From Ailurus styani (Eukaryota; Chordata; Mammalia; Carnivora; Ailuridae), in NCBI GenBank assembly GCA_002007465.1, contig LNAC01000003.1:15261483-15325482 (forward strand): a stretch of DNA of 64,000 nt, read 5' to 3'. Shown piece by piece: positions 1 through 11,217 of this stretch; the stretch's first letter is position 1, and the number at the start of each line of letters is the position of its first letter. A program made the position numbers and the translations under genes. A model generated the notes under the pieces. The model saw only the letters and a program-made list of their open reading frames with translations. It was not told where the DNA came from and ran no database searches.

Positions 1-2223
1 ATAGATTTGTTGGGACTATTAAATGGAAAGTTCTTGCCACAGTGACTGGATATAAGAGACTATTCAATCTACCTTCTTTTAAAAACCAATGAAGAAACTA
101 AGTTCACGAAGGTTAATTGATTTTCCCTGGATCACCAAATAGCTAGAGATGCCAGAAGTAAAAATGTTGTATCATGGATACCAGGTCAGGGTTCATTTAA
201 TTAGACACTTCTGGTGTTTATTTGCTAGGAAAGCATATTTGCCTCTGAATTTTCAGGTTATAATTTGTTACTAATAGTCACGTTTTAGTCCACAGGAGGT
301 ACAGCACCAGTAAATTAGTTTTCGAGAGTGTTCAGTAGCTGCACACTTAAATTATCTACTTTAAACTGTGTCAAAAATTATTTTTAAAAAATACCTGAAT
401 CATAATATTTTTCTGGTCAGTTCTAATATATGTGAATGTTTTGTGGTAAATGATATTTTCCTACATTTCAATTTTGCTCTTATTGTCATTCGTGTGTGTG
501 TAAAACTACCAAATGATCATGCAAACGGTTACTCCATGGGTTTTCACATCTTAACAATTCTTGTACCCAAAGGAAACAGATTTTCTTACAGTTTGGCCAA
601 ACACATAAATCAGCAAATCCAAGTATGATACTTTATTATAAATAAACAATCCTCTGAATTTTTTGGTCATTGAAAACTTTTGTTTTGCCTTCCAGCAGCT
701 GTTTTGTACAGGAACAGCTGCTAATACTTATATATAACATTTATCAGGTTCCTTTATAAGCTATAAAAACCACAAATGTTGCTTTAAAGGAAGTTTAAAA
801 CTCTACATATATTTATATACCAAATGGCTAAATTACTTACAAACCTTTTGGATAGATTGGTAACAGAATTCACTGAATCAATTTTTTTTATATACTTAGC
901 TACTTGTCATTCATGTCTTTGTAAAATTTCCTTTCATTTGTCGACCAAAATGATTTCTTCTATGACAAGATTTAGTCTAAACCAAGTAATTGATTTATGT
1001 AATTCGCTTAAAGATAAGGCATAGGCAGTTATATTTATTATGCAGGCTTTTTAACATTGGAGATTACATATCATTAAAGATGCCAATTTAGCAAGGATAA
1101 TGCATTATCAGTGTGCAGTCTGTTCCCCATTTCATTCCCTTCCTTTCACCCAAGAAGAAACACCTGTGCTCCATTCAGAATGGCTATTTCCCTGGAATAT
1201 AATCAGTCACAACTGTTCAAATGTCATCTGTGGAGGTCTTGAGGCTAGATGGTCCCTGCAGTGTTTGAAACCATCCCTCATTCTGCATTTTCTTCTTAGG
1301 TTGCCCAAGACAGTTGCTAAGCTTTGCAAAGTGCATGTGAAGTTGCCTTGGGGTATCTATGGCAGCATCGTGTCTGGGGGTTTGCAGGCATGAATTATCA
1401 GCTTCTTCTGCTGCACATGGTGGCAGGGAGGAGAACTGGGGATTAAGCAAGCCAGGTAGAACTTGAAGAAGAAAAATGAGTTGTGCTCTCTCTGCATGTT
1501 TAGCATTCTGTCAGCCTCCTGGTCAACAGATCCTGCGCGAGGCCTCTTCAAACCCCCGAGTATAGCAAAGAGGCAGATGCTCAGGTCTTGGCAATCAAAC
1601 ATCTGAGAATATCTCTAGGGTAGGGTTTGGCTTCATTAACTACTTGTCAAACATCTACTTTCTTAAACCTTTGTACTGCTTGAGGTTTTATGTGAATAAG
1701 GCCATGGCTCTTAGGATCAGGAATAAGGAGAGGGAGAAAGGAAAGAAACTCAGATCAATTTAAAGAGTTTAATCCTTTGACAATGAAGGTCCTCACCTTC
1801 CCACATCTGATCAGTTCTCTGAGAAATAGTTTAAGGGGTTTTTAGCACTTTCTGTAAGCTGGCTTTTAGCAATTTAAACATGTTTCCTAAAATGCAAAGT
1901 GCAATTTACTTTGTTCAAATTCATTTCAGTATTTCTGTTACAATACTCATACCTACATACTTTTTCCTCTTGCTCTTAATCTATTATTTTAAAATGAGTC
2001 CTCTATTCCACTACTCCTTACATGTAGGTGTTGATCTTTTAATTATTCCTTTTTTATCTAATCATCTCAATACCATTTTGACCTCTGATAGTTACAGAAG
2101 GATTTTTGAACACTAATGGCTCGTCATCTAAGACCCTGATGTTTTATAGCCATTCAGTCCCCACATAAGCATTTACTTAACATTCTCAAACTTTCCTTAT
2201 TGACTATATATCTTGAAAATATT
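1..2223. other. non-coding DNA, nothing recognised
   Basis: AT-rich single-copy-looking sequence. All open frames on both strands are under 100 codons, lack any recognisable motif and have no splice or promoter context. No repeat family was recognised. Confidence 0.6.
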
Positions 2224-2419
2224 TCAATTTTTAAAAAAGATTTTATTTATTTATTTGTTAGAGAGAGCACAGGCAGGGGGAGTGGCAGACAGAGGGAGAA
2301 GCAGGCTCTCCACTGAGCAGAATGCTCAATATGGGATTTGATCCCAGGACCCTGGGATCATGACCCGAGCTGAAGCAGATGCTTAACTGACAGAACCACC
2401 TAGGTGTCCCTCAATTTTT
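2224..2419 (-). mobile_element. CAN-SINE (tRNA-Lys-derived), older copy
   Basis: The body lies at about 2233-2410 in reverse orientation: an A/T-rich tail (AAAAAAGATTTTATTTATTT), then a purine-rich body, then the tRNA-like head ending in a diverged GAGCCACCCAGG-type sequence. The direct repeat TCAATTTTT flanks it at 2224-2232 and 2411-2419. It differs clearly from the younger copies in this window, with no TACAAGTAGGCAG segment, so it belongs to an earlier wave. It is non-autonomous and depends on L1 enzymes to move. Confidence 0.93.
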
Positions 2420-3118
2420 TTGAATAACTCTTTTTTCCCTAAAAGGGTTTTGTTTTTGTTTTTGTTTTTGTTTTACATTATTCAAACTGGATTTGATTAC
2501 CTTGTCTGTGATATGAGAAACCGTTTCTGTCCAGATGCTGAACAAGTTCTCTGTACATAGTTGATGGTTAGGACATGCTTCTTGGGTGAAAAAATGGGAG
2601 ATGAATGAACAAGATGCTCCAATCCTCCCCATAATTCTAATTCAGGTCAAGAGAGGCAGGTAGAGATACCAGGTCTCTTAATATAGAACTCACCAAAGAC
2701 AAAGAAAAACAATTATTTTTCAGGAAACCTAAAATAGTAGAGAGTTTGAAAATCCTAGTTGAGCATTTAAGCCAGTTGTAAAAACTTCAGATTTTCAACC
2801 AGCTTTGACAGTCCTACTGAATGAGTGGCCCAGGAGATGAGATTTAGGTACATTTAGCAAAGCTATACTTAGAATTTCCTAAATAAATCATATTTCAAAA
2901 GTAGCCCAGATCTTTTTTTAGGTTCCAAGTTTGCCTTGTTGTCTCATGGGAGCTAACTCACAGATGTGAGGATTGCTTTGGATGGACATCACATGATTTT
3001 GTAATTTAAATGTGTAATTGTGCAGACCAGCAGTAATTATGACACATTAGAGCCTTTCTTATAGGTTCCTCACAAACCAGGGAACATGGATCCCCTTTTC
3101 ATATTTTAGGGAGTGGGA
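2420..3118. other. non-coding DNA, nothing recognised
   Basis: The only notable item is a short (TTTTTG)n-like run near 2448-2472. No coding or repeat signal was recognised. Confidence 0.5.
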
Positions 3119-3353
3119 CAGCAACAATAGAATTTCTTTTTTTTTTTTTTAAGATTTTATTTATTTAGTTGACAGAGAGAGATATGGCGAGAGAGGGAAC
3201 ACAAGCAGGGGGACTGGGAGAAGGAGAAGCAGGCTTCCTGCTGAGCAGGAAGTCCAATGTGGGGGTCGATCCCAGGACCCTGGGATCATGACATGAGCCA
3301 AAGGCAGATGCCTAGTGAGTGAGCCACCTAGCCGGCCCAGCAGTAGAATTTCT
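3119..3353 (-). mobile_element. CAN-SINE, older copy
   Basis: A reverse-orientation SINE body at about 3138-3337, starting from a 14-15 T run and AAGATTTTATTTATTT and ending in the complement of the tRNA-like head. The imperfect target-site duplication CAGCAACAATAGAATTTCT / CAGCAGTAGAATTTCT flanks it. The body has the older ACACAAGCAGGGGGA-type middle, unlike the young mustelid-type copies elsewhere in the window. Confidence 0.93.
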
Positions 3354-4090
3354 AAAGACATACAGGCCGAAGGGTTGCCATTCTGGAGTACTATGGGTAT
3401 TGTATTTGTTAGAGTACTTTTATTTTCTGCCTTGCACCTGCCATGGGAGAAAAAAAAATTGAAGGCCTCTCAAAAATTATACATAAGTAGGCTATGAAAG
3501 TCTGCCAAATAAATGCCTTCTGTAAAAGAAAATTGGCAACTTCACGGTTAGTAAAATCAGGAGGTATCAGTCAGACACAAGACAAACATAGGTGAGACTA
3601 GGTCACTCAGGGCCTTGTGTGGAAGCAACAATAAAAAGTGTTATTCTCTAATACAAATAAACAGAAAATTCATTGTGTAGATACTGTTTATAAAAGTCTC
3701 TCATTTTTCATTGCAAAGAAAATTTCATTGAAGATATTATATCAAGTAGAGGCCTCTTGAATTGAGTAAAACTGGAATCTAGCCCTGGTTTTGTGTGGCA
3801 AGTGTCCTAGTTTTGGCCTTTGAAATATAAGAAGATGTTCACTAAAGGTTCTGGAAAGATTCGTCCTCATTGATAAATCTTCTTTATCAGCTAAGTATTG
3901 AAATGGTTTGTTATATACTAATAGATAACCAGAATAGTGACCAATAATGAAAAAAATAATATTTTATCTGTGGCAAAATGTTTCCACAATTTTGAGAAAA
4001 CTTGAAAAGGAAAAAATGTTTTAAATTATCAAATTGGAAAGGTCAATTTTCTGTCAATAATCTAGTTCTTTTTATATACAAATTCATTCA
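3354..4090. other. non-coding DNA, nothing recognised
   Basis: AT-rich sequence with no recognised repeat and no ORF with family resemblance. Confidence 0.5.
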
Positions 4091-5050
4091 AAAGAAAAAT
4101 CCACCATATATCTACTGCTGCCGGGGTGAAAAGCTGCCAAACACGTGTGATAATGTGATGTGCATAGCCCCACTTTATCTCTTGTCCATGTCCAGTGGGT
4201 TTAGATGGGTTTGCCTCCAGATTGTAGAATATCGCACCTTTCTGTAGTCCTGCTCAGTGATGCAACCAGAAACTTGAACACTGGTATAAAGATTTCCTTT
4301 TCCTCCTCCAGAAAGTTCTTGCCCTTGAGCAGGATTCCGTAGAATCCTGCAATATTTGAAGCAGTCACCTAGCAGTTGTTTAACGTGGATGACTATGCCT
4401 TGCGGGCTTATACAGAAGGAGATGGAGCAGGTTGTCAATTATTTCTGCACTCAGGGCTATGGACTAACAATATGCTTGAGTGAGGCAGAGGTTACACATC
4501 AGCTGCAAACCCACGGGCAATCCAAATCTGCCATTAATGGTGAGGAACTGAGAGTTTCAACAAGGTTGGGTTTCGTTGGTAGTGAGTTCCTAGTGATGCA
4601 AACTTGGACCAGGATATAACAGTTCTTGTTAAAAGTCAGTGCATCAGCTAGGAAATGAACTGGTAAGGTATGGCAGCAACATGTCATCAAATTATAGTTC
4701 AAACTCCAAGTCCTATGTGTTGTCAGGCCTTTATGACTATGAGACGGGCGTCTTACTGACAGCACATGGAATCTAAGAGTTCTTGCAGATGTTGCTTTCT
4801 CTGGAATAAAAATGTGGCATGAATTTACCTTAATACAATCCCATAATAAAGCCATTCTGTGATGCTTAAACCATGGAAATACAGAATGGAGTGATTATGG
4901 CATCTAATTAAAAGTCCCAGGACCAAATGTTGATATGATCTGGGTATTGTATGGTGCACACATTTATTTATTAAGTTATGGAATGAGGTGGTGAAGACAT
5001 CAGCCATAAATGGGAATGGTTGGCAGCAAAGACACCAATCTAACAAACTT
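4091..5050. other. unassigned block with higher GC and longer ORFs
   Basis: Base composition changes here and reading frames are longer than in the flanks: 118 codons on the minus strand (4499-4855), with 87-codon frames on both strands at 4175-4619. None shows a domain I recognise, and stops interrupt any longer alignment. It could be an old retrocopy or an internal fragment of an endogenous element. I do not assign it. Confidence 0.3.
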
Positions 5051-5845
5051 TGAGGTTAAATTGGTTCTAGGACAACAAGTGTGAAAGCACTAACAAGGCA
5101 AACCATTTCTCATCAGCATCACTAATTTAACCAGATGAAATCCCCTCACCGTTGACAATGCTGTGCTCCTTTACATCATGTGATGAGGCGCTCTCAGTCC
5201 TGTAATTCAGATATTTCTTCTGATCCTTCCCATGTAAAGTTCAGAAAAATTCTATTTCCTCTTTCACAGATGTGTGGATAGATCTGATGAGGTGGGAAAT
5301 GCAAGTTTTTCTACTTTTAAATCCTCTGAACGACTTATCATCCCTCCCCTCTTTGACTTAGAGCTCAGTGGCATGGGTTCAGAGTATTAGCCGTTGTCCT
5401 ACCAAGGTCCTGCTTATTTCACTCCTTTTTGTCTCCCTCTTCTGCCCTTTTCCTATTATTTTTAAAGCAAATCTTAACTAATTTGGAAATTTGGGAAGTG
5501 GATGGGAGGAAACTGAACCAGACAGATTTTTTTTCTTCTGAATTTCTTGTTTATGTCTTGGCTTCTGATTTTTGGATGTCTGTGATTTCACAGCCTTTCC
5601 TGGAGGCAGTGGATGCCTTTGGGTTTAGTCTGGATGAGGGGAAGGCTATGGGATATAAGGGAATTAAAAGAAATGAAAACTGTGGGGAACAAAAACACAT
5701 CAACATATTAAAATACTGTTTTACTCCTGAAATACAGTGGCAAATCCACTTCAAATTTTGAGTCTTTTCTTCTTTTGGCTACATCCTCACTTATTTTTAT
5801 GTTTATTTCCTCTTTCTAACAGAGACCTGGCTCACTCAGACAATG
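5051..5845. other. non-coding DNA, nothing recognised
   Basis: A 110-codon open frame (5429-5761, + strand) shows no motif or splice context and is most likely chance. No repeat was recognised. Confidence 0.5.
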
Positions 5846-6339
5846 TTAGTGTGTATTAGTCACATTCTCCAGAGAAACAGAACTATAAAGAGGTAGTTAT
5901 AGATGAACTGATAGATAGATAAATATACCCACTTATCTATTTACCTACTGACCTGGGAAGAGATTTATTGTAGGATATTGTCCCACATGATTATGAGAGC
6001 AGAGAAGTTCCATGGTCTGAAGGTGGAGACCAGGAAAGTTGGTGGTTTGGTTCTGTAATTCAAAGCACTAAGAATCAGGAACACTGAATGTAGGGAAGAT
6101 TGATGTCTCATCTCAACAGTAAGGCACAGAGTGAATTCAACTGTCCTTTGACTTTTTGTTCTATTCAGGACCTCAGTGGGTTGGATGATGCCTCCCCACA
6201 CCCCATGTGCTTTACTTAATTCAGATGGTAATATCTTCCAGAAACACTCTCACAGACATACCTGGAAATAATGTTTTACCAACTATCTGGACATCCCGTG
6301 GCCCAGTCAAGTTGGCACAGAAGTAACCATCACAGGATG
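5846..6339 (-). mobile_element. solo LTR, ERVL class (MLT2-like)
   Basis: In this orientation the segment runs from GTGTATTAGTCACATTCTCC through CCAGAGAAACAGAACTATAA to CAAGTTGGCACAGAAGTAAC and ACCATCACAG. These are the complemented ends of the ERV-L LTR group whose sense strand begins TGTGATGGTTA and ends CTAATACA. The middle parts (TTTTGTTCTATTCAGG; CTCACAGACATACCTGGAA) fit in order. No internal retroviral sequence adjoins it, so it is a solo LTR. The family name is from memory; class-level assignment is firmer. Confidence 0.72.
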
Positions 6340-6427
6340 ACTAAATCTTTTCTCCTGATGGGTAGTTTTGTTCTTTACTCTTAAAGTGGAAAGCTAGATC
6401 AGTAATTTTTTTCTTCTTTCAGAGAAG

Positions 6428-6875
6428 ACTCTGATGGTCAATTTTACATGTCATCTTGACTAGGCTACAGTTTAGTCTGTATTTACTTTATCAAATATTA
6501 ATGAATATATCCCTGTAAAAGTATTTTGTAAATTTCGTGATGAATGCCCATAATTAGTTGACTTTCAATAAGGGAGATTCTCACAGGTAGTCTGGGTCAG
6601 CCTGATTCAATCAGGTGAAAGGTCTTAAAAGCAGAATCAAGGCCTGATTCAGTCAGGGAAATGTTTTAAAAGCAGAACTGAGACTTCCCTGAAGAAGAAA
6701 TTCTACCGGCCGACAGCTTCAGCCAAATGCCAGAGAGTTTCCAGGCCTGAGAGTTTCCAGCCTGTCCTTCCTGACGGCCTGCCTAGCCGGAGTTGCCTCA
6801 CCAGCCACCACAATCGGGTAAGCCAATTTCTTGCAACAAATATCTCAATATATAGCTCCTGCTGGTTTCTGATAA
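6428..6875 (+). mobile_element. solo LTR, ERVL class (MLT2-like), opposite orientation
   Basis: The sense-strand start CTGATGGTCAATTTTACATG is followed by CATCTTGACTAGGCTACAG, two near-repeated AGTC(A)GG...TTAAAAGCAGAA blocks, the AGAAGAAATTCTACC segment, and CAGCCACCACAATCGGGTAA near the 3' end. This is the same general LTR plan as the element at 5846-6339 but on the other strand, about 90 bp away. No internal region is present. Confidence 0.65.
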
Positions 6876-9354
6876 AGGAAAAAAGGAGTTGATGGGTAAA
6901 ACTGATGCCATTGTTTTCCTGTGGGGGAAAAAATTTTGCTTCTTAAATGCCTTCACGTGGATTCAAATGTTGGCCTTGTAGGTTATGCTCTGTATAATTC
7001 TCAGTGGCACCATTCATATATATTATGCTGCAAATGCCACCTCCTGGGGGATTTTCACCGCAGTAGCCTTGGTTTCAGTGCTTTCCTCTGAAGCAGCAAA
7101 AATGTGGGAATCTGAGTCACTATCGATGTCAGCTTTCTTGGGCTTTAGACCCTATGCATAAAAGCAGCCCCAGAGTCACCCTGTCTGAGAGAATACAATG
7201 GAACCCACTTGTTGGAAAAACTGCGGACGATGAAAGACCGGTCTTCTCATGAATAATTACTTCCATCAAGCTTATATAGCTGTGTTCCTAAAAGCATGCT
7301 ATCTTTCAGATAGAAGTCCTAGAGTATGGAAAAGGACGGGGTACTGGAAATTGGATTTCTAATTCTGGCTTTAGAAAATAGCATAAATGAGGCTCTTCTG
7401 AAGGGTTGGTGGTCTAATCACAAATCTAGCCATTGCAAGGAGAGTTGCAATTTCCAGAGCCTCTGAGGCTTGCTTTTCTTCAGAGTTTGAAGGATCACAT
7501 TTACTGAATGGAATAGGAAACTATTTACCCTATAATTTCCGTGTATTTTCAACTCTTTCTCTTCCTATTTTTCTTCCTGATTTTTGTTCATCTCACTTAA
7601 ATGATTCAGCATGGAACTCACAGTTCTGATGAATTATTCTGATAAAAATGGGATTGATCGGCCTATTATAAAATCGCCATATCTTTGTCAGATCTCCAAA
7701 GAAAGTTTTAGTTAAGATGTTTAAATAATATGTCAGAGTACCCTATAAAATAATCTAGAAGCACGGAACTAGACAAAATAATTTTAGAAAAACACCCAGC
7801 TTTAAAATTCTATCCCACGACTGTCAGCACTGCGGTGTCAGGTCACCCAGCACCACATGCGTGACCCCAGGGTATGCTGTCTTTTAAAAAGCACGCTCGG
7901 TTTCGCTCTCCCCAGTCCTTTTCTCCATCTGCCTGCTGACCCATGTGGCTGTTTTAACATCCACCTCAGTGGAAGCCTCATACCTGCCTGGCCAGCAGAA
8001 AGTAACACAATGACAGCAGTTTCTGTGGGAGTGCAGAGGAGGGGACGGGAAACCTTGGATGCCCTGTCTTTTTCTGGACAGCTAAAATTAAGATAGAGGA
8101 CAGCTCCAGGAAAAGTCATGCCCTGGAATTTTCAGTTGGCGCACAGCAGTTTAGAGAGTGGGTGAATAAATGGGCAATCTATTTCAGGGCAGTTTCCCTT
8201 CTGGAAGAAGGGGCAATTTGTTTTAGGGTCACATGCTGGGCAACTATCTGCATAAGAAACCCAAATCCTTTTGGAATACAAGCGATTCACCACAGAGTCT
8301 TGGGATCACTTTCCCAGGAAGGCGAGATCCTAATGAATCAAGGCCTGTCAACACACTGATCAAGATTGTGTTCACCCCAGTAGTCACTGAAAGTGTGTTC
8401 TGTGTAGTAATTGCTTCCTTTGAGAGTATACGAGTTATTTACAGACTAATTTTCATCTGAATTTCTTCCACATTTCCTGACATGACATTTGACTAGTGTA
8501 ATTTCTTCAAATGATCATGTAGACAGTTATGTTAAGAGACCTCAATGTCTGTTTACTGAGTTATCACCTAAAGCAAAATAACATTTTAAAAGTAGCAACA
8601 ATTTTAGTTTTATTCCCACCTCCCTCAGAAATGACCTTTGCTTTACATTAAATGGAGAAAGAGAAATACTTTTACTCATTAAAAAAGGAAGTCATCTTTT
8701 GATAATCAACTCAGGCTGTGTGGACTCTAATTATTGAGTATATGAGACTTCCAAAAAAACCATTTTAGGGAGTATCACTGACATAATTAAAATGCATTGA
8801 TGGTCTAGAAAATAATTAAATAGCCACATCCTTTATCTGATGTACAGGTTCAAGGCTAAGCTGTATTAAAGCCAGTGGAGAGATTTTTCCAATCATACAC
8901 GTGGCTGCCAAATTTTATTTTGAGGTTTTAAATTTATTAGAACGCCAAATTCACACTAGAAGTTTCACGTGTGATACAAAGCTTGTCTTAAACCTCTGTG
9001 AATTGAAACCAGCCACATCTTATAGAGCTTCAAGATTTTGCACAGTAACGCTTGTGGTAAGACGACAGCTGTGTCCCGCGACAGCGTCTGTAGTGGTGTG
9101 TCTCCAGCTCTCTGCCTCTAACACTTCCGCTTGGTGGCTTTTGCGTCTCTGTAGGTAACTCAGAAAATCTGTCTGACGGAACACTGGGGGAGGCATAACT
9201 CCAGGTTAAAACCTAGAGTTTGCCAAGGCTATCAATTCATTTCCGAAATGCTCATTCTGTTGAAACAGAAATTGTCGTAATGAAAAAGAAGACAATTTGT
9301 CCATATCCCTGTTTTTAAAAGTTTATTTGCTCATTTATGGCCTGAAGACCATTC

Positions 9355-9357
<3 letters not shown>
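6876..9357. other. non-coding DNA, nothing recognised
   Basis: No repeat family was recognised. Open frames at 7838-8119 (minus) and 8901-9158 (plus) are under 100 codons and show no family features. The stretch near 9055-9150 contains several CpGs but is far too short to be a CpG island. Confidence 0.5.
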
Positions 9358-9397
<40 letters not shown>

Positions 9398-9425
9398 GNT
9401 ATCTGGGCGGGGGGGGGGGGATTTG
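9358..9425. repeat. poly(A)/poly(G) homopolymers with an assembly N
   Basis: A run of about 39 A (9358-9396) is followed by CG, a single N at 9399, ATCTGGGC and a run of about 12 G (9409-9420). Two opposite homopolymers around an N suggest a sequencing or gap-closing problem rather than real sequence. The A-run could be a retrotransposon tail, but no element body is visible beside it. Confidence 0.85.
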
Positions 9426-11166
9426 AACTTTAAGGCAGCTGACTCTCCTGTTCAGTAATAGCAATCTCTTTAAACACAGTTAGGTCGATAGTGAAATATT
9501 AACTGAGGATGCTTCCAGAATGATTTGAAGCCAGCTCTTTGGAGAGCATTGATAATCTCAGGGTAATCTGAGGCATCCGTATGTGAGGTGTCAATGTGCC
9601 ACACTGAACAGAACCATGCCTCTGATACGCATCTCTGGATCATAAATAATAAAAAGCTATTTTAAGAGGTTTCATAGCCTCAACATAAAATTACCTTTGA
9701 CTAAAAACAGGACAGGGCAGTTCTCACTGGGGGATAAGAAAAATGTGAGATTTTTCAAATATCAGCAGTGAAGATCAGAGCATGGTGAAAGCCCAATTAT
9801 ATCAAATTTGAAGGACCTTTAAAAACTTTTTTGTCAAAAACTGGTTTTTTTCCCCTTCTGTGTGCTATAACTTTTGCTCTATCTTTTGTTAGCTATCCTT
9901 TTATTTTCAGTCTGCCCCTTCCTGTATCACTAAACGTGCTTCAGTTTTTCTGGGACAGAGATTATGGATGGAGTTTTCTATGTTTTGCTGATCTCATCCT
10001 GTGAATTTATTTAAAAAATTAAATTTCTAGAAATATGTATTGTTAAAAACAAGTGACGGTCCATTTTGACTAAGCTGCTATTTAAATTATCGATGTCTAT
10101 CTCCAGAAAACAAGCTTAATAACCCATTATAAAGCTTTTTTGAATGAAGAGACCAAAGAGTCACTCACAGAAATTGTCTAGCAGCACTTCACAGACAATT
10201 GCACAAATTATCCAAAAGCAACCGTGACATGAGCTCCATTCCATTTATAATATGACATAGATGATATGGCCCACTGCTTACAGGGCCATATCTCAATTAT
10301 TTTAAGTAGAAAACTTTAACAAATTCACTCAATTAGAGCCCAGTTTTGATCAATTGCAAACTGGCCAAGGCAATGTCACTTTTTAAAGAAGAACCTTACT
10401 TCAAGCAACTATGGGACTTGCAAGGATCATATGCATGGGATAATGTTATAATTCTGTTTCTGCAAAGATATCTAGGGGCAAACCTGCCTTGGGCAGCATA
10501 TAATTGTGAAGAAAAAAACTTGGGTGGCCTGTGATATGTTACCAATGGACTGATTAGAAGGGGTTTCCTAGTAAGTTTATAAATTTCATCTTAAAAACTC
10601 AAAATTCTAGACTCTGAAAAATTATTGTATAGAAATATTTTGTTTTTATGTTCTTAATCAGTAAGATTAATGTTTTATAAGTGGTGGAGCATCAAGATAT
10701 AGAACACATATCTCATGAAATCTCAAAGAATGAATTATGGCTTTGAATTAAATTTAAAAGAAAAACATATAGATGATAATACTGGTCTGCTCACATAAAT
10801 CTAAAGTAATTTCTTATACTTACAATAAAATGTTGCTGAAAATTTCTTCCAAGTGTTTAAAGATCTATATATCATATTATCAACTGTATCAATTCAATTA
10901 ATCATTTGCAAAATATGTCAAAAGTCTTAATCATGAAAAAATAATCCTCCATGTGTGTACAACACAGTGTTTTTCAAACAAAGGTATTTGTCAATTTCTT
11001 AGAAGGATGTTAATAGATACTTTCATAATTTAATGATCCTTGATTGGCTTCTCATTTGTAATAACACATGACAAAGATGAGGGTCATGGTTACATGATGC
11101 TTTAAGAATCACTGTACAATTTATCAAGATATGTGTGAATCTTTGCATGTGTGTACATATAATTAC
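9426..11166. other. non-coding DNA, nothing recognised
   Basis: AT-rich, with no recognised repeat and no convincing ORF. Confidence 0.5.
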
Positions 11167-11181
11167 GTGTGTGTGTGTGTG

Positions 11182-11214
<33 letters not shown>
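11167..11214. repeat. (GT)8-AT-(AC)15 palindromic microsatellite
   Basis: Sixteen bases of alternating GT are followed directly by AT and thirty bases of alternating AC. The GT arm is perfectly self-complementary to the first part of the AC arm. Such a tract can form Z-DNA or a hairpin and is likely length-polymorphic. The small ORFs across it are artefacts of the repeat. Confidence 0.95.

Positions 11215-11217
<3 letters not shown>

Noticed and set aside
5429..5761. 110-codon + strand open frame
   Set aside because: No motif, no homology recognised, no promoter or splice context, and a competing antisense frame of similar quality. Chance is the simplest explanation.
6500..6870. Repeated AGTCAGG/TTAAAAGCAGAA blocks considered as a short tandem array or CRISPR-like repeat
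   Set aside because: Only two diverged copies, fully explained as part of an ERVL-type LTR; CRISPR arrays do not occur in this type of genome.
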